A stretch of 64,000 bases of DNA, taken from assembly GCA_964571855.1 (NCBI GenBank), contig CAZNDO010000003.1:62001-126000 (forward strand). Direction: 5' to 3'. This DNA comes from CAYYFX01 sp964571855. Lineage in GTDB: Bacteria; ARS69. Shown one piece after another: positions 25,766 to 35,125 of this stretch (position 1 is the stretch's first letter; every line of letters starts with the position of its first letter). The notes under the pieces are model-generated. The model did not search any database and had not been told where the DNA came from. It saw only the letters and a program-made list of their open reading frames with translations. Made by a program: the position numbers and the translations under genes.

Positions 25766-25790
25766 CCGGGGAGCACGGCTCCCGGAGGAC
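25766..25790 (+). promoter_or_regulatory. hairpin abutting the ribosome binding site of the SET gene
   Basis: CCGGGGAGC and GCTCCCGG can pair around a short ACG loop, with one bulged G. The GGAGGA that precedes the ATG at 25793 begins within the 3' arm, so pairing could limit ribosome access. Confidence 0.3.
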
Positions 25791-25792
25791 CA

Positions 25793-26326
25793 ATGGACGC
25801 AGAGCTGCTCGTCGCCGAGTGCGACGTGGGGCGCGGGGTCTTCGCCGCGCGCGACTACCGCGCGGGCGAACGGATCCTGGTGTTCGCGGGCGATGCCTAC
25901 GATCGAAGTCATCCCATCCATGACACGCCGCAAGGCGCCAACCTGCTGCAGGTAGGTCCCCGCGAGTACATCCTGCCCCGACCGATCGGCCTCTACGTCA
26001 ACCACTCCTGCAACCCGAACGCCGGACTGCGCGGCACCGACGTGCTCGTGGCGCTCCGCGACATCGCGAAGGGCGCCGAGATCCGCTTCGACTACTCCAC
26101 GAACATGGACGAGGACTTCTGGACGATGCCGTGCGCGTGCGGCGAGCCCGTCTGCCGCGGCGTGATCGGCGACTTCAAGCACCTGCCCGACACCGTGCGC
26201 GCCGCGTACCTGCGGCTCGGCATCGTGCCGCCCTACATCGCGGACCGCTACGGACGCCTGAACGGCCACGGCCCCGGCGACCGCCCGCACGCGAACGGCA
26301 GGCGTCGGGTCAACGGCGCGGGCTGA
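25793..26326 (+). CDS. SET-domain protein (putative protein lysine methyltransferase)
   Basis: 177 residues; GGAGGA lies a few nt before the ATG. The SET hallmarks are present: G-R-G-V-F-A-A-R near the start, N-H-S-C-N-P-N (residues ~70-76), E-I-R-F-D-Y-S-T (~98-105) and a post-SET-like C-A-C-G-E-P-V-C-R-G (~113-122) able to hold zinc. SET enzymes transfer methyl from SAM to lysines; bacterial homologues may modify ribosomal, nucleoid or, in pathogens, host proteins. The target here is unknown. The tail (last ~25 residues) is Gly/Asn/Arg-rich and disordered. Confidence 0.87.
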   Translation: MDAELLVAECDVGRGVFAARDYRAGERILVFAGDAYDRSHPIHDTPQGANLLQVGPREYILPRPIGLYVNHSCNPNAGLRGTDVLVALRDIAKGAEIRFDYSTNMDEDFWTMPCACGEPVCRGVIGDFKHLPDTVRAAYLRLGIVPPYIADRYGRLNGHGPGDRPHANGRRRVNGAG

Positions 26327-26478
26327 CCGGACGCGCGGGGTGCAGCCCGGGAGGAGGACACCCGTGGCGACGGGGCCGGGGGGTTCGCGGCGGGCGCCCC
26401 GGGGCCGGCTGAGCGAGCCGGTTGACTCGGCCCGTCCGCGGGGTCCACTCTGGATCCGCCCCCCCGGAGTATCGGGCG

Positions 26479-28845
26479 ATGCGGAATCGTCGCCTCATCC
26501 CGGCGCTCGGCATCCTGCCCTCTCTTCTGCTCGTGCTCCCCGCCCCGGCCGGCGACGCGCCCGGGCCGTGGCGGAGCCTCGCTCCCGAGGGCGATGACGG
26601 CCAGGTGAGCGCGGTCGCACTCAGCCCGTTGCAGCCCGGACGCATGCTGCTTTCGGGGACTTTCGGACGCGTGTTCCTGTCCGAGGACTTCGGACAGGAG
26701 TGGACACCGGCCGACGCCGGGTTGCCGCGGGACGTGGCGTTCCCGGTGCTCGCGGCTTCGGGAGCGGATCCGGACGTCTTCTTCGCCGGCGGGCCCGGCG
26801 GCGGGATGTTCCGCACGACCGACGGCGGGGGGAACTGGACCCGCATCCCGGACCCGCCGTTCGGCCCCGCGCCGACCGCGCTCCGTCCTTCGCCCGCCGA
26901 TCCGCACGAGCTCCGCGCGGCCGTCGGGACGGGAGCATGGAAGGGGATCTGGCGGAGCACCGACTCCGGGACGAGCTGGACGTCCACGAGCGCGGGGCTG
27001 TCGGGCGCCGGCGCCTTCGACCTCGTCCACGACCCCGCCGATCCCGACCGGCTTCTGGCCGGCACCTCCGGGGGCGTCGCGCGGTCCACGGATGGAGGCG
27101 CATCATGGTCTTTCGTCCTCCCGGGGGGCGAGTTCCACGAGCTGGACTGGTCGCCCGGCCCTCCGGCGACCCTTCGCGCGCGCACCGGTGCCGGCGTGAT
27201 CCACGAGTCCACGGACGGCGGGGCGTCCTGGCATCCGTTCCCGGCGCCGATCGCGACGGCGATGGCGGCAAGCCCGACGGATCCCTCGAACGTGTTCGTG
27301 GCCACGCTGCTCTCCGGGTGCGCATGGACCGGGTACGGCTACGGTTCGGTGCTCGACCGTTCCACGGACGCAGGCGGCTCGTGGCAACGGGTCCATCGGG
27401 AGCAGGACTGCAACCCGGTCCGGACGACGACGATGTGCCTGCTCGCGGTGGACCCCCACGAGTCCTCACGCGTCTACGCCTCGTGGTCCGGCCAGTCGTT
27501 CCAGCGCTCCGATGCGGGTGGCGCCGAGGGCACGTTCGCGAAGCGCATCGAAGGACTGCACATGGTCCGCGTGCGACACCTGCGGGTCGGTGCGGGCGAC
27601 CGCTGGTTCCTGCGGCCGACCTGGATTTCGGGGGTCTTCGCTTCCGCCGACGGCGGCGACAGCTGGGACCTGCGCCGAACGGCGCCGGACCTCCTCCGGT
27701 TCGAGCCGGACGCGTTCGAGGTGAACCGCGGCGTCCCGGATCTGCTGTTCGAGGCCGGTTGGGAGACGTGCTGGCCGCCCGGACCGTGGTGCGACATCCC
27801 GATCCTCTTCTCGTCGAGAAGCACGGACGGGGGCACGAGTTGGGCCCCGGAGCGGATCGAGTTCGGCGACGCGCCCGTCGCGGAGTTGATCGCCTCGGCG
27901 GCGGACGGTCTGGTCGCGTACGCGTGGGAGTGGGACGACATCCTGTTCCGGACGGACGACGGGTGGCAATCGTTCACGCGGATGCCGCGCACGGGCTTCG
28001 ACCCCAGGGACGCGGTTGTCGATCCGACCGATCCGACGCGCGTGTTCGCCGCGAAGGAGGGCGCGCTGCCCGTCCGCCTCACCACGGACGGCGGGGTCAC
28101 GTGGGCACCGCGCTCCGACGGCCTGCCCGGCCGCGCGCTTCCGGTCCGCATCCTCATCGACCCCGCGGATCCCGACCACCTGCTCCTGGCGTTCCGGGAT
28201 CACGGAGCGTTCACGTCGACGGACGGCGGCGGGTCGTGGCGGACCGTGCCGCTCGCCCCGGGCGTCGTGCCGGCGGCGGAGGGCACGGCCAGGGCGGCGC
28301 GCCGCGAGGTGGCCCTGGCCGTGGTGCGCGACGCCGCCTGGGACGTGTCGGCGGGGGGGCGACGGGTCTTCCTTGCCACCGATCGCGGCGTCCTCATCGA
28401 GGGGCACGGCTGGGTCAATGAGGGTCTCGGGAGCCTCCGGACCACCTCGATCGACTACTCGCCCGTGCGGCAGAGGCTCCTCGTCGGCACCGAGCGGTTC
28501 GGCGCCTTCATCCTGGATGTCCCCGCGACGGGTGCTCCGCGCGGGGAGCTTCGCGCGGATGCCGACGGCGGCGGGCGGGCGCTGGAGGTCTGGCCGAACC
28601 CCTTCGAACAGTCGCTCTCCATCCGTTTCGCGACGGGGGACGATGCCGGGACGACGCGCCTGGCGGTGTTCGACGTCAACGGCCGCCGTGTCGCCACGAT
28701 CATCGCAGGGTCCGGATCCGGTCGGCACGAGGTCCTGTGGGACGGGCGGCGCGAGGACGGGCGACGCGCGGCACCCGGCGTCTACTTCCTTCGATTGGAC
28801 GCGGGAGGCGCGCGGAGCACGCAGCGGGTCGTGAAGGTCCGTTGA
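26479..28845 (+). CDS. secreted Asp-box (BNR/sortilin-like) beta-propeller protein with FlgD-like tail
   Basis: 788 residues from the ATG at 26479 (GGAG ~10 nt upstream), with a signal peptide (A-L-G-I-L-P-S-L-L-L-V-L-P-A-P-A). About ten Asp-box motifs of the form S-T-D-G-G-x-S-W or T-T-D-G-G-x-x-W are spread through residues ~60-680. This predicts one or two beta-propellers of the sialidase/VPS10/Ycf48-like class. No sialidase Arg triad was identified, so enzymatic activity is doubtful. The last ~85 residues are a FlgD-like tail (W-P-N-P-F, F-D-V-N-G-R-R-V, W-D-G-R, G-V-Y-F-L-R-L). It converges with the RND operon, 10 nt away. Confidence 0.88.
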   Translation: MRNRRLIPALGILPSLLLVLPAPAGDAPGPWRSLAPEGDDGQVSAVALSPLQPGRMLLSGTFGRVFLSEDFGQEWTPADAGLPRDVAFPVLAASGADPDVFFAGGPGGGMFRTTDGGGNWTRIPDPPFGPAPTALRPSPADPHELRAAVGTGAWKGIWRSTDSGTSWTSTSAGLSGAGAFDLVHDPADPDRLLAGTSGGVARSTDGGASWSFVLPGGEFHELDWSPGPPATLRARTGAGVIHESTDGGASWHPFPAPIATAMAASPTDPSNVFVATLLSGCAWTGYGYGSVLDRSTDAGGSWQRVHREQDCNPVRTTTMCLLAVDPHESSRVYASWSGQSFQRSDAGGAEGTFAKRIEGLHMVRVRHLRVGAGDRWFLRPTWISGVFASADGGDSWDLRRTAPDLLRFEPDAFEVNRGVPDLLFEAGWETCWPPGPWCDIPILFSSRSTDGGTSWAPERIEFGDAPVAELIASAADGLVAYAWEWDDILFRTDDGWQSFTRMPRTGFDPRDAVVDPTDPTRVFAAKEGALPVRLTTDGGVTWAPRSDGLPGRALPVRILIDPADPDHLLLAFRDHGAFTSTDGGGSWRTVPLAPGVVPAAEGTARAARREVALAVVRDAAWDVSAGGRRVFLATDRGVLIEGHGWVNEGLGSLRTTSIDYSPVRQRLLVGTERFGAFILDVPATGAPRGELRADADGGGRALEVWPNPFEQSLSIRFATGDDAGTTRLAVFDVNGRRVATIIAGSGSGRHEVLWDGRREDGRRAAPGVYFLRLDAGGARSTQRVVKVR

Positions 28846-28855
28846 TGGGCCGGCG

Positions 28856-31800
28856 TCAGCGGCCCACGGCAGGCCGCCGCTCCCATCGCGGAAGCCGCGG
28901 CAGGCCGAGCCGTGCGCCCAGCGCCCGCGCTCGGCGCGCGATGCCGTCCAGCACGTCCTCCGTCAGGCAGACCGTGGTGGGCAGGAGGATCGTGGTCAGC
29001 ACGGTGGAGATCAGCAGGCCGCCCATGATGACGAGCGCCATGGAGTAGTAGTACACGCCGGCCAGCGACGGCTTGCGGATCACGATGGGCAGGAGGCCCA
29101 GCAGCGTGGTCAGCGCCGTCATCATCACGGGCCGCAGGCGCTCGCGGCCGCCGCGCATCATGGCTTCGCGGCGCGCCAGCCCGGACCGGCGGTACATGTT
29201 GATGTGCTCGATCATCACGATGCCGTTGTTCACCACGATGCCGAAGAGGAGCAGCAGGCCGACGGCGGCGGGCTGGTCGAAGTCCGTCCCCGTGAGCCAG
29301 AGCGTCCACGCGGCACCGGCCAGCGCGAACGGGAGTGACACGAGCAGGCTCAGCGCCTGCCGCGTGGACTCGAACAGCCCGGCCATCACGGCGAAGATGA
29401 GGCCCAGGGCGAGCAGCAGGTTGATCAGGAAGTCCCTGCGGTTCTCGTCGCGGCCGTCGTCGAAGTCGCTCTCGTCCAGCCGGTAGCCGTACGGCAGGTC
29501 CAGCTGCGCCAGCGCCTCCCGGCCCTTCCGGATGTATTCCTCCTGCTCGCCCTCGTCGAAGCGCGCCCCCACCCACACGCCGGTCACGCGCCCGTCCCGC
29601 GCGATCTCCTCCGGCCCCTTCACCACCGCGAACTCCGCCACGGTGTCCAGCGGGATCACGCGCACGCCCTCGCGGCCGGACTGCTTCAGCGGCAGGTTGT
29701 GGAGCTGGCTCAGGCTCTCCTGCTCCTGCTCGTCCAGGCGCAGGCTCATCTGCACCTCGTCGTCCCCGTCCAGGAACGCCGGGAGCTGCCGGCCGCGGAA
29801 CGTGAGCTCCACCACGTCCGCCGCCTGGTCCACGCCCACGCCGTACGCGCGCGCGCGGTCGCGGTCCACGCGCGTCTGCACCTCGAACTTCCCGCCCTCG
29901 GCGCTGGAGTAGTGGCTGTGCAATCCCGGCACGTCCTCCAGGAGCCGCTTGCCCTCGTCCGCCAGGCGGCTCAGCACCTCGGTGTCCTCGCCGGTGAGGC
30001 GGAAGCCCACGCGCTTCCCGCGGTTGCGCTGCCAGAAGGGCACGTTGTCCTCCACCTCCAGCTTCACACCCGCGATCGTGGGCAGGATCTCGGGGAGCCG
30101 GCGCCGCACCTTGTTCATCCAGGCCTCGTTCGTATGGCCCTCCTGCATGTACAGGCGCGTCATCGTCCAGTCGCGGCTGTAGAAGCTGTAGATGGAGCGC
30201 AGCGCGAACTCCTCCCGGTAGTCCGCCAGCACCGCCTCCACCTGCGAGGCCAGCTCTTCCCGCCGCTCCAGCGACGCGGGCTCCGACAGGTTGTAGCGGA
30301 TCCCCACGAACATCTCCGCGGGGCTCGTCTCCATGTTCTTGTCCACCTTCATCACCGGGTACACGGCGGACCCGATGACCGCCAGCCCCACCACCGGCGC
30401 CAGCCACTTCCGGTCCAGCGTGAACTCCAGCACGCGGGCGTAGGCGTCCGTGAACCGGGTGAACGCCTTCCCCTCCGCGGTGTCGCGGCGGCGCTGCACG
30501 AAGTGGCTGGCCGCGAACGGGATCATCGTCTGGCTCACGAAGAGCGACGCCGCCAGCGAGAAGCACACCGTCATCCCCAGCTCCCGCAGGATGACGTTCA
30601 TCTCGTTCGGCGGGCCGAAGAAGATGGGCAGGAACACGATCATGGAGGTGAGCGTGGCGGTGATCACCGCCACCGAGACCTCGCGCGATCCGAGCAGCGC
30701 CGCCGCCCGCGGCGGGAGGCCCATGCGCTGGTAGCGGTCGATGTTCTCCATCACCACGACCGCGTTGTCCACGAGCATGCCCACGCCCACGATCAGCCCG
30801 AGCAGCGAGATCGTGTTCAGCGTGCCGCCCTTCGCCCAGATCACGCCGCACGCCACGATCAGCGAGAACGGGATGGACGCCACCACCCACACCGTGGGCG
30901 AGAGCCGCCGCAGGAACAGGTACAGCACCACCGCGGCCAGCAAGGCGCCCATGAGCCCGGTGTTCTGCAGGCTGCGGATCGTGGAGAGGATCTCCTTCCC
31001 CTGGTCCTCCCACACGAGGAAGTTCACGCCGTCCAGGTCCGGGTCGTTCGCCATCTCCGCCACGCGCCGGTGGATCTCCTTCGAGATCTCGATCGTGTTC
31101 GCCGACGACTCCTTGTTCACGCCGATCCCCAGCGCGAACTTCCCGTCCAGGTGCCGCCCGTACTCCAGCGGCGGCTCCTCGTACGTCACGTCCGCCACGT
31201 CCTTCAGTCGGAGCCCGCTCCCCAGGGGGAGCTCGCGGATCTCGTCCGGATCGTCGAGGCGGCCTTCCATCCGGAGCAGCAGGTTCGCACCGTCCGTGCG
31301 CACGACGCCCAGCGAGCGCTCCAGGTGGTTCTCGCGAATGGCCGCCGCCACGTCGCGCACGTCCACGCGGTACCGTTCGAGATCCGCGAGCCGCAGGTTG
31401 ATGCGGACCTCCCGCGGGTTCACCCCGTCGAGGTCCACGTGCGCCACGCCGGGGATGCGCAGCAGCGGCTTCACGATCTTGTCGTACAGGAGGTCGTAGC
31501 CGTGGCTGAGGTCGCGGTCCGCGGCGATGCGCGCGTCCAGGATCGTCTCGCCCGAGCGCCCCGGATCCCACTGCGCGGACACGAAGATGCGATCCACGTC
31601 CTCCGGCAGCTCGCTGCGCACGCGATCGATGCGCTCGCGGATCTCCACCTTCTTCAGCGCCACGTCCTGCTCGGGGCCGAAGAAGAGGCTGACGCGCGCG
31701 CCGTCCTCCCCCGCGCGCGACCACATGTGCCCCAGCCCCTCGATGCTGCCGAGCGCCTCCTCCAGCGGGCGCAGCACCGTGCGCTCCACCGTCTTCGGCG

Positions 31801-31963
31801 ACGCGTTCGGGTACGGCACGATGATCCAGACCTGCTGCTCCTCGTGCTCCGGCATGAACGCGAGGGGAAGCCGCGCCAGCGCGATGGCCCCCACGACCAC
31901 GATGGACACCAGGATGGTCATCGTGGTGACGGGCCGGCGGATGGCGAGCTCGGGCAGGGTCAT
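28856..31963 (-). CDS. RND efflux permease (HAE/AcrB-like), second of a tandem pair
   Basis: 1035 residues with the full RND layout: an N-terminal helix, large periplasmic loop, six helices, second loop, six helices. The proton-relay helix 4 reads G-M-L-V-D-N-A-V-V-V-M-E-N, with one Asp where AcrB has two. Helix 1 starts I-R-R-P-V-T-T-M as in other HAE-type permeases. The start overlaps the TGA of the upstream permease gene by 4 nt (ATGA). It should exchange protons for export of drugs, metals or lipophilic compounds together with the adaptor. No outer-membrane channel gene is nearby. Confidence 0.93.
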   Translation of the reverse strand: MTLPELAIRRPVTTMTILVSIVVVGAIALARLPLAFMPEHEEQQVWIIVPYPNASPKTVERTVLRPLEEALGSIEGLGHMWSRAGEDGARVSLFFGPEQDVALKKVEIRERIDRVRSELPEDVDRIFVSAQWDPGRSGETILDARIAADRDLSHGYDLLYDKIVKPLLRIPGVAHVDLDGVNPREVRINLRLADLERYRVDVRDVAAAIRENHLERSLGVVRTDGANLLLRMEGRLDDPDEIRELPLGSGLRLKDVADVTYEEPPLEYGRHLDGKFALGIGVNKESSANTIEISKEIHRRVAEMANDPDLDGVNFLVWEDQGKEILSTIRSLQNTGLMGALLAAVVLYLFLRRLSPTVWVVASIPFSLIVACGVIWAKGGTLNTISLLGLIVGVGMLVDNAVVVMENIDRYQRMGLPPRAAALLGSREVSVAVITATLTSMIVFLPIFFGPPNEMNVILRELGMTVCFSLAASLFVSQTMIPFAASHFVQRRRDTAEGKAFTRFTDAYARVLEFTLDRKWLAPVVGLAVIGSAVYPVMKVDKNMETSPAEMFVGIRYNLSEPASLERREELASQVEAVLADYREEFALRSIYSFYSRDWTMTRLYMQEGHTNEAWMNKVRRRLPEILPTIAGVKLEVEDNVPFWQRNRGKRVGFRLTGEDTEVLSRLADEGKRLLEDVPGLHSHYSSAEGGKFEVQTRVDRDRARAYGVGVDQAADVVELTFRGRQLPAFLDGDDEVQMSLRLDEQEQESLSQLHNLPLKQSGREGVRVIPLDTVAEFAVVKGPEEIARDGRVTGVWVGARFDEGEQEEYIRKGREALAQLDLPYGYRLDESDFDDGRDENRRDFLINLLLALGLIFAVMAGLFESTRQALSLLVSLPFALAGAAWTLWLTGTDFDQPAAVGLLLLFGIVVNNGIVMIEHINMYRRSGLARREAMMRGGRERLRPVMMTALTTLLGLLPIVIRKPSLAGVYYYSMALVIMGGLLISTVLTTILLPTTVCLTEDVLDGIARRARALGARLGLPRLPRWERRPAVGR

Positions 31964-34900
31964 GCCGGATCCTCCGCGGCGGAAGGGGAGCCGCGGCGCG
32001 CGATCCGCTCGGCCTCCTCCACCTCCCGCATCATTTCGCGCTCCTCGGCCAGGGTCCGCACCCTGGACGGGACGACCCGGTACACCGCGGGGATGACCAC
32101 CAGCGTGAGCAGGGTGCCGAAGACCAGGCCGAAGGTGACCACCACGGCCAGCGGCTGGCGCAGCTCCGCGCCCTCGCCGAACCCGAGCGCCATGGGCACG
32201 AGCCCGAGGATCGTGGTGGCCGTGGTCATGAGGATGGGCCGCATGCGCACGTGCGCCGCCTGCACCAGCGCCTCCGTCTTCTCCAGGCCGGCGCGGCGGA
32301 ACCGGTTCACCGCGTCCACGAACACGATGGCGTTGTTCACCACGATGCCGGCCAGCAGGATCGTCCCGATCAGCGACATGATGTTGATGGTGAAGCCGCC
32401 CAGCAGCAGACCCGCCACCACTCCCACCAAGCCCAGCGGGATCGTGAACATGATCAGGAACGGGTGCAGCAGGTTCTCGAACGTGCCGGCCATCACGAGG
32501 TAGACGAGGAACGCCGCGAGCGCCAGCGCGAAGGCCAGGCTGGCGAAGCTCCGCTGCATCTCCCGGTTCTGCCCGGCGATCTCGCCCGTCACGCCGCGCG
32601 GCGGCGGGTTCGCGGCCAGGAGATCGCCCAGCTCCTGCACCACGGCGCCGAGGCTCCGCCCGCTCACCTCGGCGGTGAGCACCGCGGCGCGGCTCTGCTG
32701 GATGCGATGGATCTCCGCCGGGCCGCTGGCCGTCACCACGTCCGCCACCGCGGACAGCGTGACCGGCACCCCGTTCTCCGTGGCCACCACGAGGTTCTCC
32801 ACGTCGCCGATGGAGTCGCGGTCCTCCTCGCGGTTGCGCACGCGGATGTCCAGGTGCCGGTCCTCCTCGCGGAAGCGGGACACCACGGCACCCTGCACGC
32901 GGTCGTGGAGCTGCGCGGAGACGTCCTCCAGCGACAGGCCGTGGGCGGCCAGGCGGTCGCGGTCGAAGCGCACGGAGATCTCGGGGGTCCCGGCCTCCAG
33001 GGAGGCGCGCACGTCCGCCAGCCCGGGCACCGCGCGCACCTTCGGCAGCAGCCGCGACGAGTAGTCCCGCAGGACCTCCAGGTCCTCGCCGTAGAACACC
33101 ATCTCCACCGGCGTCTTCAGCGTGAAGAACGACGGCCGCCCCAGCTTCGTCTCCACGCCGGGCAGCTCGTGGAAGCGCGCGCGGAGGCGCTCCGCGGCGG
33201 CGTGCTCCGCGCGATCGTCCGCGCGGTCCGCCATGATCACGTTCACCTGGCCGAGGCTCTCGTCCTTCGTCTTGAGCGAGAGGCCGCCGGCCACGAGCCG
33301 GCTCCCCACGGTGGCGTAGGTGATCGCCACGCCGTCCTCGGCGCGGGCAGCGTCCTCCATGGTGCGCACCGCCCGGTCCGTGGCGGCGAGCGGCGTGCCC
33401 TCGGGCATGGCCACCTCGAAGTGGAACTCGCCCTCCGACACCGCGGGCACGAGTTCCGTCCCGAGGCGCGGGATCGCGAGCAGGGCGAGCACGAAGAGCG
33501 CCGCCGCCGACCCGATGGTGGTCCGGGGGCGCGCGAGCGCGCCGCGCAGGAGACGGTCGAAGCCCGCGGAGAAGCGACCGAGCGCCGTCGGCCCGCCGGA
33601 GACGACGACGTCGTCGTCCTCCGGCCGCGGCGCGGACGCGACGGCCGCCGCCCCCCCCGAGCCCAGCGACGAGAGCATGGGCACGATCGTCAGCGACACG
33701 AGCAGGGACGCGAGCAGGCTGAACGTGACCGTGAGCGCCTGGTCGCGGAAGAGCTGCCCCGCGATGCCCTCCACGAACACGATGGGGAGGAACACGGCGA
33801 CCGTGGTGAGCACGGACGCGAACACGGCGCCGCCCACCTCGGCCGTGCCCTCCACCGCGGCCGCGGCGCGGGAGAACCCCGCCCGCCGGCGCCGGTCGAT
33901 GGACTCCAGCACCACGATGGACGCGTCCACCAGCATGCCGATGCCGAGCGTGAGCCCGCCGAGGGACATGAGGTTCAGCGAGACGCCGAGGCGGTACATC
34001 AGGATGAACGTGACCACGACGGACAGCGGGATGGACGCCGCGATCACGAGCGTGGGCCGCAGGTCCCGCAGGAACAGGAACAGCACCAGGATGGCGAGCA
34101 GCCCGCCGGCGACGGCCGCGTCCCGCACCTCGCCCACGGCGCGGCGCACGAAGCGCGACTGGTCGAACAGGACGGTCAGCTCCATCCCCTCGGGGAGCCC
34201 GCGACGGATGCGGTCCAGGGACTCGAGCACCGCGTCGGCGGCAGCCACCGTGTTCGCATCGCCCTCCTTGTGGATGGCGATCTCCACGGACTCCCGGCCG
34301 TCCACGCGCGTGATCTCGTCGCGGTCCTTCGGGGCGCGACGCACGGCGGCCACGTCGCCCAGCCGCACCGGGATGCGGTTCACCGGCGTGATCGTCAGCT
34401 CCGCGATCTCCTCCACCGTGTCGAACTCGTTCATCGTGCGGACGAGGTACTCGTTCTCGGTGGACTCGATGGATCCGCCGGGGCGGTTCACGTTCGACGC
34501 GGCGAGCACGCGGCCCACGTCCTCGGGCCCGAGCCCGAGCGCGGCCAGCTTGCCCTGGTCCACGTCCACGCGGATCTCCTCCTCCACGCCGCCCTTCAGC
34601 ATCGCCGCGGCGATGCCGTCCAGCGTCTCCAGGCGCTCCTTCACCTCCTTCTCCGCCACGCGGCGGAGCAGCGCCAGGTCGTCCGAGCCGGTGAGGGCCA
34701 GGCGGAGCACCGGGTCCAGCGCGGGGTCGTACCGCAGCACGATGGGGGTCTCCACCCCGAGCGGCAACTCCACGCGATCCAGCTTCTCGCGGACCTCCAG
34801 CGACAGGTCGTCCATGTCCGCGCCCCAGTCGAACTGCAGCGTGACCTCGGACACGCCGGCGCGGCTCACGGAGTGCACCTCCTGCAGCCCGCGCACCACG

Positions 34901-35121
34901 CCCACCGCCTCCTCCACGGGGCGCGTGATGAGGTTCTCCACCTCGCCGGGCGCGGTGTCGGGGAACTCGGTGCGGACGGTGAGCGACGGGTAGGCGATGT
35001 CCGGCAGCAGATCCACGGGCAGCCGCGTGAGGCTCACGGCGCCGAACGCGAGGAAGGCGGCCGCGATCATCAGGATCGTGACGCGACGCCGGACCGAGAA
35101 GAGCGCGAGACCCCGGATCAC
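31960..35121 (-). CDS. RND efflux permease (HAE-type), first of a tandem pair
   Basis: 1053 residues with 12 predicted helices and two large periplasmic loops. Helix 4 contains G-M-L-V-D-A-S-I-V-V-L-E-S, so again a single Asp is kept from the AcrB pair. It differs clearly from the neighbouring permease, so the two may form a heteromeric pump as in MdtB/MdtC, although two alternative homotrimeric pumps sharing one adaptor are also possible. The start lies 4 nt after the stop of the adaptor gene. An Ala/Asp-rich cytoplasmic stretch (~residues 480-505) separates the two halves. Confidence 0.93.
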   Translation of the reverse strand: MIRGLALFSVRRRVTILMIAAAFLAFGAVSLTRLPVDLLPDIAYPSLTVRTEFPDTAPGEVENLITRPVEEAVGVVRGLQEVHSVSRAGVSEVTLQFDWGADMDDLSLEVREKLDRVELPLGVETPIVLRYDPALDPVLRLALTGSDDLALLRRVAEKEVKERLETLDGIAAAMLKGGVEEEIRVDVDQGKLAALGLGPEDVGRVLAASNVNRPGGSIESTENEYLVRTMNEFDTVEEIAELTITPVNRIPVRLGDVAAVRRAPKDRDEITRVDGRESVEIAIHKEGDANTVAAADAVLESLDRIRRGLPEGMELTVLFDQSRFVRRAVGEVRDAAVAGGLLAILVLFLFLRDLRPTLVIAASIPLSVVVTFILMYRLGVSLNLMSLGGLTLGIGMLVDASIVVLESIDRRRRAGFSRAAAAVEGTAEVGGAVFASVLTTVAVFLPIVFVEGIAGQLFRDQALTVTFSLLASLLVSLTIVPMLSSLGSGGAAAVASAPRPEDDDVVVSGGPTALGRFSAGFDRLLRGALARPRTTIGSAAALFVLALLAIPRLGTELVPAVSEGEFHFEVAMPEGTPLAATDRAVRTMEDAARAEDGVAITYATVGSRLVAGGLSLKTKDESLGQVNVIMADRADDRAEHAAAERLRARFHELPGVETKLGRPSFFTLKTPVEMVFYGEDLEVLRDYSSRLLPKVRAVPGLADVRASLEAGTPEISVRFDRDRLAAHGLSLEDVSAQLHDRVQGAVVSRFREEDRHLDIRVRNREEDRDSIGDVENLVVATENGVPVTLSAVADVVTASGPAEIHRIQQSRAAVLTAEVSGRSLGAVVQELGDLLAANPPPRGVTGEIAGQNREMQRSFASLAFALALAAFLVYLVMAGTFENLLHPFLIMFTIPLGLVGVVAGLLLGGFTINIMSLIGTILLAGIVVNNAIVFVDAVNRFRRAGLEKTEALVQAAHVRMRPILMTTATTILGLVPMALGFGEGAELRQPLAVVVTFGLVFGTLLTLVVIPAVYRVVPSRVRTLAEEREMMREVEEAERIARRGSPSAAEDPA

Positions 35122-35125
35122 GGGA

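Larger units (their letters stand above)
25421..25792 (+). other. 372-nt intergenic region between divergent genes
   Basis: Separates the leftward SRPBCC gene and the rightward SET-domain gene. No supported gene. It holds a TAGATT -10-like hexamer and a GC-poor stretch around 25610-25690. That stretch (CCCGCGAAGCGCGGACCGTGA) has the look of dispersed intergenic repeats in some genomes, but no second copy is present in this window. Just before the SET gene there is a small hairpin near its ribosome binding site. Confidence 0.4.
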
